From positions 138,068,288 through 138,132,287 of the forward strand of contig NC_089978.1 in assembly GCF_036417845.1 (NCBI RefSeq): DNA of 64,000 bases, read 5' to 3'. Below the pieces are notes generated by a model. The model was not told the origin of the DNA. It worked only from the letters and a program-made list of their open reading frames with translations, and ran no database searches. A program made the position numbers and the translations under genes. Below are positions 12,215-23,312 of this stretch, in pieces (within the stretch, counting starts at the first letter, position 1; each line of letters opens with the position of its first letter). The stretch is from Apteryx mantelli. Lineage: Eukaryota; Chordata; Aves; Apterygiformes; Apterygidae.

Positions 12215-14391
12215 GTGTTTTTATATCAACTGGAACACACTGGTTTGAAGGTTGCCTGCTTTGCATGTTTTGCCTCATTTCACAGGAGTTATTTCCATCA
12301 AATTTGCTTGCTGGTAGTGTATGAAATAAGGTGGCGTTTCTTAAGAGAGAAAGCAAACATTTTTCTCTGAAATGCTGTGGGGAAGAAGAGGAAATACAAA
12401 CATAAGCAGTATGAAATGTAGGACAAAGATAGCAACTTGGAGATTAAAAGGTCTAGCCAACACGTGTGAAAACTCAGGGAAACAGTGGAGGTGAGGAAGG
12501 GGGCCGAAAGGAGAGGAGAAGAAAGTGCAGACTAGTAAGGAGACAGGCACAGTGGCCATGGGGAAACAGACAAAGCGTAGAGCTATATCATGAGATAAGA
12601 CAGCACAAACTTTGAAGTCCATAGCTCAAAAAATGTTCAGATACAGGACAGTGTGAATCCTTTTTCTTTGCTGGTGTAAGCTATTATTCCTATCCCACAG
12701 GAGCAACGTTGACCTTTTCCAAGCCTTGATGTATCAGTGATTTAATGTAAAATATGCATGGAGTAAGACAACAGCTACCTCTTTTGAGCTTTGTCAGGCA
12801 AGTGTGCGCTAGCTAACTTAGCTGCTCTGAACTTAAATTTACTGTATCATGACAAATGCCAAGCTTTTATCTAAAGAAAAACAACCTCTTAAGAGTTCCA
12901 GAGATCCTGAAGTCTTCCTTGGACTTATAAAAAAAGCTGAATGTAAACAATTTTTAGTACTGAGCACAGTCAAATCCCTGTCACATTGAATGCAATTATT
13001 TCTTTCTCACACAGAAAGCAAGGAGTCAGAACAGTTAACAGTGTTTGCCTGGCAGAAGATTAGGATCGCAATTTCCTAAATTAGCGTTCAAAATTAAAAA
13101 GCACTTAAACACAAGTTTAAATTGAAAATAGAGATTATAACAATATAAAATGCATATGCATACACATAAGGACATGAAAGAAAAATAATGATTATGTAGG
13201 TTAAGTGATTTTTTTTCAATATGTCTCACTAGGACACATTTGATGATATTAATGAATGGCAAATTGAAGGCTGATTTAAAATACTTCATGTAATATATTA
13301 GGATAAGCCTGTAGAAGTCATTGCTTTAGGGTCTTACTGAAGTAAAGAGTTTATCAGGACACTAAAAGGATGCAACATTCATAGGAGTGACAAGAATATT
13401 GGGAGTTGCAATGGAAAATATTTTTCAAAAAATATGAAAGGTGAAATGCTCTACAATCATACTCTAAAGCATAAGAAGAACATGTCTGAAATTTGGTTAT
13501 TTAATTGGTCTCATAACTGGACATCAATTTTTTTTTTTGGCACTGTCTTTTCAAGCACCTAGTACTGGCTACTTTTCAAAGTGGGATATTGGGTTAAAGG
13601 GTTCTCAGGATAACTTACAACATTAATTTCTAAACGCACCTCACTCAAGTATATTAAAAAGTATGTGAAAGCACTTAAAACTACCAGCTAATGGTAGCAT
13701 TAAAATATACCTGGAATTTTGGAGGATAATCTTAGATGAGGAAACAAAAAAGATAGAACAGATTTTTATGCTTTCAGATTTTGAAATAATTTATACAGAT
13801 GGTCGTACTGGGCATATGTGTACATCTCCAATAAGTACTTATAGGGTAATTCTACACTGGGGTACTAAAGATTGTCCAGGTAATGCAATCTTTCTATGGA
13901 GATCTGATCACCATCTAAGGGGCAAACCGAATTAATGCATGATAGATGAAAATATTGTACTGTACAGATGTTTTAGGTACTGTGTCCGGTACTGTGTCCT
14001 GTGTACTGTACTTTATTAGCATATTTAGGACACATTTTCCTTTCATAATTGTGATCTCCAAATATTATCACTTTAAATAAATTTTCCGTGCTTAATTGTC
14101 TAGAAAAGTTCTATTTTTTGAATGGAGTATAAAAAAAAGAATTTGATGTTTTTGTTTTAAAAGTGTAAATTATTTCCTAGTTATATTATACCCATTAATT
14201 CATATCTTTTGCATTTCATTTTTTGAAAATATATATTTAAAGCAATGTAGTTTTATATTTGAAGATTTATCAATAGGTCATACACAAATCTTATGACTAA
14301 CAATTTTCAGAATTATGGAAACTTTCACTGACTCCTGACTTTTGTTTTTCTCAAAATAGTTGTCGGTTCTTCTAAACTTTTAGTAGAGAGT

Positions 14392-14466
14392 GAAAGAGAG
14401 AAAGGAAGGAAGAAAGGAAGGGAGAGAAAGAAAGAAAGAAAGAGAAAGACAGACAGACAGACAAAC
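14392..14466 (+). repeat. Purine-rich GAAA/GGAA/GACA tract
   Basis: An imperfect run of GA, GGAA, GAAA and finally GACA units, almost free of pyrimidines on this strand until the GACA repeats. It is a compound microsatellite. Confidence 0.85.
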
Positions 14467-14917
14467 TTACCTACTGTTTTACAAATTAAAAGTATTTCTG
14501 GTATCTAAGAAAATTAATCAAAGTAAAATGTAAATATACCGCAGGAGGGAGAAATCTATTCAGTATCTTCACTGCACTGTAACTGCCAATGAGTTTCTAA
14601 TAATTTGTAATAATATTTTTAATTTCTGATCATTAAGGTATTTCAGAAACAGCACATTTCAGCCATACTGCTGAAATAGAATTTGGGATTTGAGAGAACA
14701 GTCTTAATGTTTGCTAGTATTTATGCTCCTTCTACTAATAAACATGACTTTGCCAAGTGAATAGATGTATAATAGACACAGATACTAATAGTTCTAAAAG
14801 TGCTTTCAACATGACTTCAGCTTCTTATGAATATTTCAGTTCAAGAAAGGATGAAAGTTTAGAATTTTGTCATTGAACAAATAAAAAGTAAGTAATATTT
14901 AGCTGAACATTTCTTAC

Positions 14918-14993
14918 CTGCATCTGAAGTTTGTGAAGTAAAATGCACTCTCTCCTCTGGTGATACTTCTGCATAAATCACCTCACTTGCCAT
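14918..14993 (-). CDS. Tyrosine-motif membrane protein, exon 1 (start)
   Basis: First coding exon: 25 codons plus one base, ending in a good donor (GCAG then GTAAGA). The start ATG at 14993-14991 sits in AAAATGG, a fair initiation context. It encodes M-A-S-E and VIYAEV (residues 5-10, tyrosine Y7), a canonical ITIM (V/I/L/S-x-Y-x-x-V/L/I). With exons 2 and 3 the product is 89 residues: a cytoplasmic tail of about 60 residues with two tyrosine motifs, one membrane span and a five-residue outer end. The arrangement of two spaced YxxV/L motifs before a type II membrane segment is that of inhibitory NKG2/CLEC12-type receptors. The next genes upstream are lectin-like, which supports a natural killer complex origin. 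I cannot name an ortholog. Confidence 0.65.
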
Positions 14994-17900
14994 TTTGAAA
15001 AAATGTCTTCAGATCTGTGATCAAAATATGCTCATCGAAGAAGCAGTACCCTGTGTTACATCCCTTCCGGCCTCCCCCCACCCATCACACCACATAAGGT
15101 CAAAAGAAATGTTTAGATGTCTGTTAAAGGGAAGGAAACAAAACACTTCATTTTTTTTTCAAATGTAAACTCTCATCTCCTAGCCTTCTATAAACTATTC
15201 TTAATCCAGAGCCCCTTCTGTTGTGCATGTCCTATACAAACAGCATAACTATGATTTTTATCAACTTGCTGGTAAATTGTGACCTTCAGCCTGCTTGTGA
15301 TATTCATTTGGAACCTGACCTTGCACGTGTGGAGTAACCAGGGCTGGACTACACATTAACCATCACAACGCAGGGGGCATCACTAAGCTCAGAGTTAAAT
15401 CAGGACCGAACTTGATCCATGAGTGCTCTGCATCTTAGTCATTAAATGTCCTCACTAAACACAGGCAACTCTCTTTTCTTTTCCTCTAGTGGAGGTATTA
15501 GTTAAGGGTGAAGTAAATGGAGTTATCATGGTGGAAAGTCAAGATGTTCAGTACTATGCCCTCTTGAGACCAACCATGAAACCATGACTTTTTTATCTTG
15601 AACCATTAAAGTTTTTCAAGGATGGGCTGTCACACTGGGAGCAATCCTGCACTGTCAAAGAGGTGCACTGTACTCTTCAGCAGTGTGTGGTGGAGGTAAC
15701 GATAAAATGACCTACTTTGTTAGGATTAATATTTCTTTCATCCCTCTGCATTAGATTCCAAAGGATTCCCTAAATTAAAATCCCCACTGACTTCTTAGAC
15801 TCTGTCTGAGAAAGGATTTCAGTGTCTTAGCCCTGTGAATGTTAAATACAATACTTATTTTCAAATTGTAGCAGTGTTTCATTGTCTTATTCATCACTTG
15901 TATATTTTTTTTTTAGTGTTCAGGGAATATTCAATGTGTTTAACAAACTGAGATCACATTAGCTGAGGGATAATTCTCTGGTTTAGTTTAGCATGATCTG
16001 ATGTCCTTTTGCAGGAGGTTCAGGATCCAGACTTTGTCTGCTAAGGGCCCTCAGAATGGGTTGATTTTTCTTGAAAGTTCAACAGAGCACTTTCATTGTA
16101 CCCTTTATTTTGTCCACTATGAGCTCATGTAAAGTCTAATCACTGTGACTTCTGCCAGAGTCTTGCAGCTTATTCAATAAGGGCAGATCCCTGAGCAGAG
16201 TCCTACATGCGCCAGCAGAACTGCACAGTTGAAAGGATGCAGAGCGCAGAGCCTGCAGCTTGCACAGACTCCCAGGCTTGGCATTGAGCTTCCTCCTCCC
16301 TTTGAGCCAGTCAGAAGGCTAAACCTGCCAGACACCTGGGAGGCTCTGTGGCATTCCCTCTTCTTCCAGGGGTAAGCTTGGGGTGAGGTGATTTGGAGGC
16401 CAAGCTCTTTATGCAGCCCATCATACCATGTACTTTGAACAGAAAAAGAAAAAAGTTTGACATGAGTGTACTGACTTTTTATTCTACTCCAACGATTTGG
16501 AGTAAATATAAAATACTCAGCCATACTGAAAGACTTACTGAAAACCGTGTAGGAACACATACATTTAATATATACATACATTAAGCACATATTCCTATTT
16601 AATGCCATGATAACACAGGGTAAGTTTAGAATGTCTTTATGAATCATACTAAAGAACAAGCCATCACCTCCAGGCCAATATATCCAGCCTGGCTTTGTAG
16701 GCACGTCTACACTATTCAAGGTTAGTCACTCTGGAGGGAACTGGATGTATTCACAGTGAATGTTAGCTGGAGTAATTGTTACCACTCTGTTACTGGTCTC
16801 CCACAGGCCTCTCCATCATGTACCCCACCAAGAAGTCATTTACGCTGTGTGCAAACACTACCATGTCATCATGCTCCTTATTTGGATGCACAAGCCCTCA
16901 GACTCTGTTTAGCACTCATAGCAAATACTTGCTCTCCAGTCCCGCTTGGGCTATGTAATAGCACGTCATGGCCAAGGACTGCTGTGAGATTCGGTTCATG
17001 CAATAGGATGTTTGCAGGTGAGCTTGCATTAGACATCATGCCATCCTTGAGCAGCATGTAGGGAAGGGAAAAATCACTTGCTAAGGGCATTTTCAGTAGC
17101 TCTGGCCCCTCATAGTAGCCTGATACGAATCCTGACTCAGAACAGTCTTCCTCTGCAGAAAGGAACCATTCCTACCATTCCTTATATGCATTATTCTGTG
17201 CACCTGGGATGACCAGGAGTGGAGTGATCACACTCGAGGCATACCCCTGGGAACCAGCTCCTGCTCTTCAGCAGAAGCCCATCACGTTGAAGGGCAGAGA
17301 CATACCTCCATCTGGTGCATCCTTTCCCTAGTCTGTCCTGTGGGAGACATTCAAAGATCATTCGTCTGACCTGTCAGGATAAGATGATAAGTACCTTGGA
17401 GGTACCAATTTCTCTCTCCTGATTGGAAAATAATTGTAAGTAACCACCTTAGATTTAGACATCTATCCTTAGGCACCTAAATGAGGAAGCAGAAAATTTC
17501 AGGATTAAAGCATTCCTGTCCAAAAGAATATCCACCACTTCCCTTACCAGGCAGGTGATGATTCAGTTGAAAAAGACACTTGCTACCTGACTTTGTAGCC
17601 AATATGTATTGAGGTAGATTCTTCACTTCAACAAAATACATGGAGAACAGATTTGTATTGGCACTTAGGTGCTAAATTGTGCCATGAGTGACAATGATGC
17701 AAATTTAGACTAACTTCACTAACCTTACTAGCATTCTTCTAGATTTATTTACTGTAGAATCTGAAGCCTTTGAAGACACCTGGGGAAAGGAATGAAGGGT
17801 TTCTGAGGCACAGAAGCCGGTGATGTTTGATCACCATTTTCTGGCCTGCTTATTATTATATGCCACAGAACAGCCCAGTTGCACTGACAAAATTATTTTG

Positions 17901-19713
17901 TCAGTGGATTTGAGGTGAGCATATAAAGATGTATGTATCACTAAAAGGATATTTCAAAGGTTTGGGAGAGGTCTTTTGCCCTCTTAAATTAACCCTTTAC
18001 ATTTTAATAGCACAAAATAGTTGGTAGATGTCTCCATTGCACCATAAAATATACCAGAAAATATATTCATTTAAACTGAAGAAACTCTTACATGCCCATA
18101 TATATTTTTCTTAAATGTATGAGTTGTATAAAATAACTTGACAGAGGTAGCAAGAGTGTGAAGAAGAAAGAAGCGTGGAAGATGAAAAAGGAGCGCATGA
18201 GATGGGTATTGGCTACAAACTCATGAGGCACAGGAGATTTGGAGATGAGCATTCCCTGACCTGCTTGATCTCTTGAGCTTCTGCGTGTGACCTACTCTTT
18301 CCCAGAACCTGAAGCTCTGGTACTGCTCCTAGTTGAAGGAAGTCCCTTAGTTTAGGTTAAAAGAAACATCTGTCTTTTTTTCTCACATAGGTAATAGTAG
18401 CTACGTATCCTGCACTGGGGCACAGTAGGGACTAGACAACTTGTGGAAATCCTTTCCCAACCTTTTTTTTTTTGTACTTTTTTAAAATGATTTTTTCATG
18501 GTTTTGGATTCTTCACTATGAAGAATAAATTCATATCATTTATACCCCAAACAAATGCATAACTTATGTATGTAAATCTTCATGGGTATAAGCCACAGTA
18601 TAACTTTGAATCTTCTCCTTTTGAGCTTTAGCTCATGACCTAACTAGAGCAGGACAGGCAAAATAACAGCTACTGAGAATAATCAAAATGTAGTCTACTT
18701 TTTTTTTTTTTTTTTTAACGAATCTATGTGAGGTGGGAGGAGCAAGCTTAGTGTTCCTGGGAAATAAAACCTGTATTTTCAGGAGAGTGGAGGCCCTGCC
18801 ATCTCATAATTAGCCACTATTTCCCTAAAGAATGATGTGGATTCCTAAAAGGGGGACAGGAAAATATTTTTATTAATGCTTATGACCATACTGCTTATGA
18901 AATATTTATATCATTGCTTGTTCTTAAGAATGTATTAAAAAGTATTGAATAGTTTGTTTTTATATTTACCTAGTTACTTTCCATTGAAAAATGTATAGAG
19001 TAATGAAGAATATGAAGAATATCTAATTTATTTTCTCCCCATCTGTAGATGCAATTCAGCTATTAAAGAGCATGCTGCTGGAAAACCAAGAGTATTAGAC
19101 TGTCTGCAACTTGATTTCTGTCTCACACAAGTACTTAGTGAAACGACTTAGACTATATATGTTGCTGGACTGTAACATATTCAGGTAAAAGTAAATCAGA
19201 GGCAAGGACAGTGCTGACACATGGACCTTTCTCAGTTTAGTGCCTTATCAACTCCTGTTCATTTCCAGTAACAGCAACAGAATCCAGGTGTGGGGATAAT
19301 GATCTGAAGGCTTCCAGTCTTTGTGGGAGACCAGAGACACAATATTGTTTCCTTCTGCAGCACAGCCCGTTATCAGGAGAAAGCTTCAGGTAAGACTGTA
19401 TGTGATGACATTATTTTAAATGTTTGAAGATCTTTGTAAGTCTGAATAGAACAGTCTGGATGTATTACACAGTGTATATCATAAATGGAATTAATATCAT
19501 GGAACTGGGTTGCAATTAATAATCAGCTACCTTCTGCCAAAAAATAATGTATTATTTTATACACAACTTTTTAAAAAGAATTTATTTTAAAGGTTTTATG
19601 CATTTAAAAACTCAGAACTGTTATGAAACATCACTAAAAGCAGTGCTACTTCAGAAAAAAATCTTAGGAAAAGGAATTAATCAAAATTTGAAAGTTCTAG
19701 TATTAATAAAATC
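14994..19713. other. Intergenic, no gene recognised
   Basis: Upstream flank of the tyrosine-motif gene and spacer before the CR1 element. A promoter for that gene should lie just above 14994, but I see no clear TATA box. A 181-codon open frame exists on the minus strand (16719-16174) without any family resemblance. There is a poly(T) run near 18698-18717. Confidence 0.4.
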
Positions 19714-19719
19714 ATTAAT
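19714..19719. repeat. Target-site duplication of CR1, left copy
   Basis: ATTAAT abuts the 3' tail of the CR1 element and recurs at 23307-23312 next to its truncated 5' end. It is short and AT-rich, so chance is possible, but the position at both ends fits a target duplication. Confidence 0.5.
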
Positions 19720-19799
19720 CACAGAATCACAGAATCACTGAGGTTGGAAGGGACCTCTGGAGATCATCTAGTCCAACCCCCCTGCTCAAGCAGGGTCAC

Positions 19800-22733
19800 C
19801 TAGAGCACATTGCACAGGATTGCATCCAGGCGCATTTTGAATATCTCCAGAGAAGGAGACTCCACCACCTCTCGGGGCAACCTGTTCCAGTGCTCTGTCA
19901 CCCTCACAGTGAAAAAGTTTTTCCTCATGTTAAGATGGAAGTGTCTGTGTTTCAGTTTGTGCCCATTGCCTCGCGTCCTGTCGCTCGGCACCACTGAAAA
20001 GAGTCTGGCCCCATCCTCTCGACACCCTCCCTTCAGATACTTGTACACATTGATAAGATCTCCTCTCAGCCTTCTCTTCTCCAAGCTAAACAGGCCCAGC
20101 TCTCTCAGCCTTTCCTCATAAGAGAGATGCTCCAGTCCCCTAATCATCTTTGTGGCCCTTCGCTGGACTTGCTCCAGTAGTGCCACATCCCTCTTGTACT
20201 GGGGAGCCCAGAACTGGACGCAGTACTCTAGATGTGGCCTCACCAGGGCTGAGTAGAGGGGCAGGATCACCTCCCTCGACCTGCTGGCAACACTCTTTCT
20301 GATGCAGCCCAGGATACCATTGGCCTTCTTGGCCACAAGGGCACATTGCTGCCTCATACTTAACTTGGTGTCCACCAGCACTCCCAGGTCCTTCTCAGCA
20401 GAGCTGCTTTCCAGCAGGTCAACCCCCAACCTGTACTGGTGCATGGGGTTATTCCTCCCCAGGTGCAGGACCCTGCACTTCCCTTTGTTGAATTTCATGA
20501 GGTTCCTCTCTGCCCACCTCTCCAGCCTGTCCAAGTCTCTTTGAATGGCAGCACAGCCCTCTGGCGTATCGGCCACTCCTCCCAGTTTTGTATCGTCAGC
20601 AAACTTGCTGAGGGTGCACTCTGTGCCTTCATCCAGGTCATTGATGAAGAAGTTGAACAAGACTGGACCCAGGACTGACCCCTGGGGGACACCGCTAGCT
20701 ACAGGCCTCCACCTAGACTCTGTGCCACTGAGCACAACTCTCTGAGCTCTGCCATTCAGCCAGTTCTCAATCCACCTCACTGTCCACTCATCTAACCCAC
20801 ACTTCCTGAGCTTGTCTATGAGGATGCTATGGGAGACAGTGTCAAAAGCCTTGCTGAAGTCTAGGTAGACAACATCCACTGCTCTCCCCTCATCTACCCA
20901 GCCAGTCATTCCATCATAGAAGGCTATCAGATTGGTTAGGCATGATTTCCCCTTGGTGAAGCCATGCTGACTACTCCTGATCACCTTCTTTTCCTCCACA
21001 TGCGTGGAGATGGCTTCCAGGATGAGCTGCTCCATCACCTTTCCAGGGATGGAGGTGAGGCTGACTGGCCTGTAGTTCCCTGGGTCCTCCTTCTTGCCCT
21101 TTTTAAAGACTGGGGTGACATTGGCTTTCTTCCAGTCCTCGGGCACCTCTCCTGTTCTCCATGACCTTTCAAAGATGATGGAGAGTGGCTTAGCAATAAT
21201 GTCCGCCAGCTCCCTCAGCACTCGTGGGTGCATCCCATCAGGGCCCATGGATTTGTGGGTGTCAAGTTTGCTTAAATGATCTCTAACCCACTCCTCCTCC
21301 ACCAAGGGAAAGTCTTCCTCTCTCCAGACTTTCTCTCTTGCCTCCAGGATCTGGGGTTCCTGAGGGCTGGCCTGAGCAGTAAAGACTGAAGCAAAGAAGG
21401 CATTCAGTAACTCTGCCTTCTCTGCATCCTTCGTCACCAGGGCACCCACCTCATTCTGCAATGGGCCCACATTTTCCCTAGTCTTCCTCTTGCTGCTGAT
21501 GTATTTGAAGAAGCCCTTCTTGCTGTCCTTGACATCTCTAGCCAGATTTAATTCCAAACGGGCCTTAGCCTTCCTCGTCGCATCCCTGCATACTCTGACA
21601 ACATTCCTATATTCATCCCAAGTGGCCTGTCCCCCTTTCCACTTTCTGTAGACTTCCTTCTTCTGGTTGAGTTTTGCCAGGAGCTCCTTGCTCATCCATG
21701 CAGGTCTCCTACCTCCTTTGCTTGACTTCCTACTCATAGGGATGCACCGCTCTTGAGCCTGGAGGAAGTGATGTTTGAATATTAACCAACTCTCTTGAAC
21801 ACTCCTTCCTTCCAGGGCCCTCACCCATGGGATTCCTCCAAGTAGGTCCCTGAAGAGGACAAAGTTTGCTCTCCTGAAGTCCAGGGTTGCGATCCTACTT
21901 GGTGCCCTGCTGCCTCCTCGCAGGATCCTGAACTCCACCATCTCATGGTCACTGCAGCCAAGGCAGCCCCCAACCTTCACATCTTCCACCAGTCCTTCTT
22001 TGTTTGTTAGTACGAGGTCCAGCAGCACACCTCTCCTTGTTGGCTTCTCCACCACTTGTGTCAAGAAGTTGTCACCAATGCTCTGCAGGAATCTCCAGGA
22101 CTGTTTGTGCCTAGCTGTGTTGTCTTTCCAGCAGATATCGGGGTGGTTGAAGTCCCCCATGAGAACCAGGGCCTGGGATCGTGAGGCTACTTCCAGCTGT
22201 CTGTAGAAGGCCTCATCAACTTCCTCATCCTGATCAGGTGGCCTGTAGTAAACACCCACAACAGTGTCACCTCTATTAGCCTGCCCTTTGATCCTTACCC
22301 ATAAGCTCTCGACTCGCTCTTCATCCACCCCTAGGCACAGCTCAATACATTGCAGTTGCTCTCTCACATAAAGAGCAACTCCACCACCTCGCTTTCCTGG
22401 CCTGTCTTTCCTAAAAAGCACGTAGCCATCCATGACAGCACTCCAGTCATGCGAGCTATCCCACCATGTCTCCGTAATGGCAATGAGATCATGGCCCTGC
22501 GACCGCACAGATATCTCTAGTTCTTCCTGTTTGTTCCCCAAGCTGCGTGCATTGGTGTACAGGCATTTCAGGGAGGTGATTGAGCATGCAGGTTTCCCAG
22601 GAGGGCTAAAAGAGGGTCCTCCATAGCCACATCCCATGCGCACTTCCCTGGCTGCATTCACCTGCTGGAGGCATCCTGACTTGAGCAGTCTTTTGCCAAC
22701 TACCCTGGCACTATAACTCTCCCCTTCCCCCAT
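19800..22733 (-). CDS. CR1 ORF2: endonuclease and reverse transcriptase
   Basis: 977 residues without interruption. The N-terminal apurinic/apyrimidinic-type endonuclease shows NARS (61-64), ETWW (88-91), GVYYRPP (160-166), GDFN (193-196) and SDH (261-263), so the catalytic Glu, Asp and His signatures are present. The reverse transcriptase shows GPDG (497-500), NYRPVSLTS (553-561), YLDFSKAFD (623-631), [10 protein letters not shown] (681-690) and the catalytic FADD (711-714). The C-terminal RT thumb-like part follows. In the family this enzyme nicks target DNA and copies the element RNA from the nick (target-primed reverse transcription). The frame begins six bases beyond the ORF1 stop region; the exact initiation codon used is not certain. 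All key residues are retained, so the protein could be active if expressed. Confidence 0.93.
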   Translation of the reverse strand: MGEGESYSARVVGKRLLKSGCLQQVNAAREVRMGCGYGGPSFSPPGKPACSITSLKCLYTNARSLGNKQEELEISVRSQGHDLIAITETWWDSSHDWSAVMDGYVLFRKDRPGKRGGGVALYVREQLQCIELCLGVDEERVESLWVRIKGQANRGDTVVGVYYRPPDQDEEVDEAFYRQLEVASRSQALVLMGDFNHPDICWKDNTARHKQSWRFLQSIGDNFLTQVVEKPTRRGVLLDLVLTNKEGLVEDVKVGGCLGCSDHEMVEFRILRGGSRAPSRIATLDFRRANFVLFRDLLGGIPWVRALEGRSVQESWLIFKHHFLQAQERCIPMSRKSSKGGRRPAWMSKELLAKLNQKKEVYRKWKGGQATWDEYRNVVRVCRDATRKAKARLELNLARDVKDSKKGFFKYISSKRKTRENVGPLQNEVGALVTKDAEKAELLNAFFASVFTAQASPQEPQILEAREKVWREEDFPLVEEEWVRDHLSKLDTHKSMGPDGMHPRVLRELADIIAKPLSIIFERSWRTGEVPEDWKKANVTPVFKKGKKEDPGNYRPVSLTSIPGKVMEQLILEAISTHVEEKKVIRSSQHGFTKGKSCLTNLIAFYDGMTGWVDEGRAVDVVYLDFSKAFDTVSHSILIDKLRKCGLDEWTVRWIENWLNGRAQRVVLSGTESRWRPVASGVPQGSVLGPVLFNFFINDLDEGTECTLSKFADDTKLGGVADTPEGCAAIQRDLDRLERWAERNLMKFNKGKCRVLHLGRNNPMHQYRLGVDLLESSSAEKDLGVLVDTKLSMRQQCALVAKKANGILGCIRKSVASRSREVILPLYSALVRPHLEYCVQFWAPQYKRDVALLEQVQRRATKMIRGLEHLSYEERLRELGLFSLEKRRLRGDLINVYKYLKGGCREDGARLFSVVPSDRTRGNGHKLKHRHFHLNMRKNFFTVRVTEHWNRLPREVVESPSLEIFKMRLDAILCNVL

Positions 22734-22738
22734 CTTTC

Positions 22739-23306
22739 CTAGTTTAAAGCCCTCCTTACCAGGTTGGCCAACCTGTTGGCAAAGACCTGTGTGCCCCGCC
22801 TCGTGAGGTGGATCCCATCTCTCGCCATCAGTTGTCGATCTTCAAACAGGGTCCCATGGTCGTAGAAACCAAAACCCTGTTGCCAACACCAGCGGCGCAG
22901 CCAGTCGTTAACCTGGAAAGTCCGTCTCCTCCTCCTCTCATCCATCCCCCTCACTGGCAGGATTGAGGAGAAGATGACCTGGGCTCCCAGACCCTTGACC
23001 ACCATCCCCAGAGCTCTGAAATCCTGCTTGATGGTCTCCAGTTTGCCCTTGGTGTCATTGGCGCCCACATGGAAGAGCAGCAGTGGGTAATAGTCCGAAG
23101 CGTGGACAAGCCTTGGCAGTCTTTGCATGACATCTCTCACACGAGCCCCCGGCAGGCCACAAACCTCTCTAGACAAGAGGTCAGGTCTGCAGATAGATGC
23201 CTCCGTCCCCTGTAGCAGGGAGTCCCCCACAACAATCACCCGCCGCTTTTTCCGGGTGTTCCGGCAGGGCACAGGGTCTGTTGTCCCGGTTACTTCCCTG
23301 GCAGCC
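22739..23306 (-). CDS. CR1 ORF1, C-terminal esterase-like part
   Basis: 189 codons are open, the first ATG being formed at the junction with the flanking ATTAAT. The segment is a GDSL/SGNH-type esterase domain known from CR1 ORF1: GDSL (28-31), GAND (82-85), D164 with H167 in DGIH. ORF1 proteins of CR1 are thought to bind RNA and possibly lipid. The N-terminal part (including any zinc-finger or coiled-coil region) is lost by 5' truncation, so this is a partial gene. Confidence 0.85.
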
Positions 23307-23312
23307 ATTAAT
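23307..23312. repeat. Target-site duplication of CR1, right copy
   Basis: ATTAAT matches 19714-19719 and directly flanks the truncated 5' end of the element. Confidence 0.5.

Larger units (their letters stand above)
8900..14917 (-). other. Intron 1 of the tyrosine-motif gene
   Basis: About 6 kb of mostly AT-rich sequence. It contains a GC-rich LTR-like island (about 10960-11370), a GAAG microsatellite (12169-12214) and a purine-rich tract (14392-14466), listed separately. No extra coding exon could be supported. Confidence 0.5.
19720..23306 (-). mobile_element. CR1 LINE, 5'-truncated, ORF2 intact
   Basis: A 3.6-kb non-LTR retrotransposon on the minus strand. The 3' end (19720 upward on the plus strand) has the CR1 hairpin region and the octamer tail, read as repeated ATTCTGTG on the element's strand. 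It carries the C-terminal part of ORF1 (23308-22739) and a full ORF2 (22733-19800). The 5' UTR and the beginning of ORF1 are missing, as is usual for CR1 insertions. A 3,587-bp copy with no stop in either frame must be young. It lies between the tyrosine-motif gene and the lectin pair, and its orientation is opposite to the CR1 copy at 56-60 kb. Confidence 0.95.

Noticed and set aside
16174-16719. 181-codon open frame on the minus strand
   Set aside because: No domain, no splice context, mixed composition, and no resemblance to any protein I know. Length alone is not enough.
19810-22626. Plus-strand open frames inside the CR1 element
   Set aside because: Shadows of the minus-strand ORF2.
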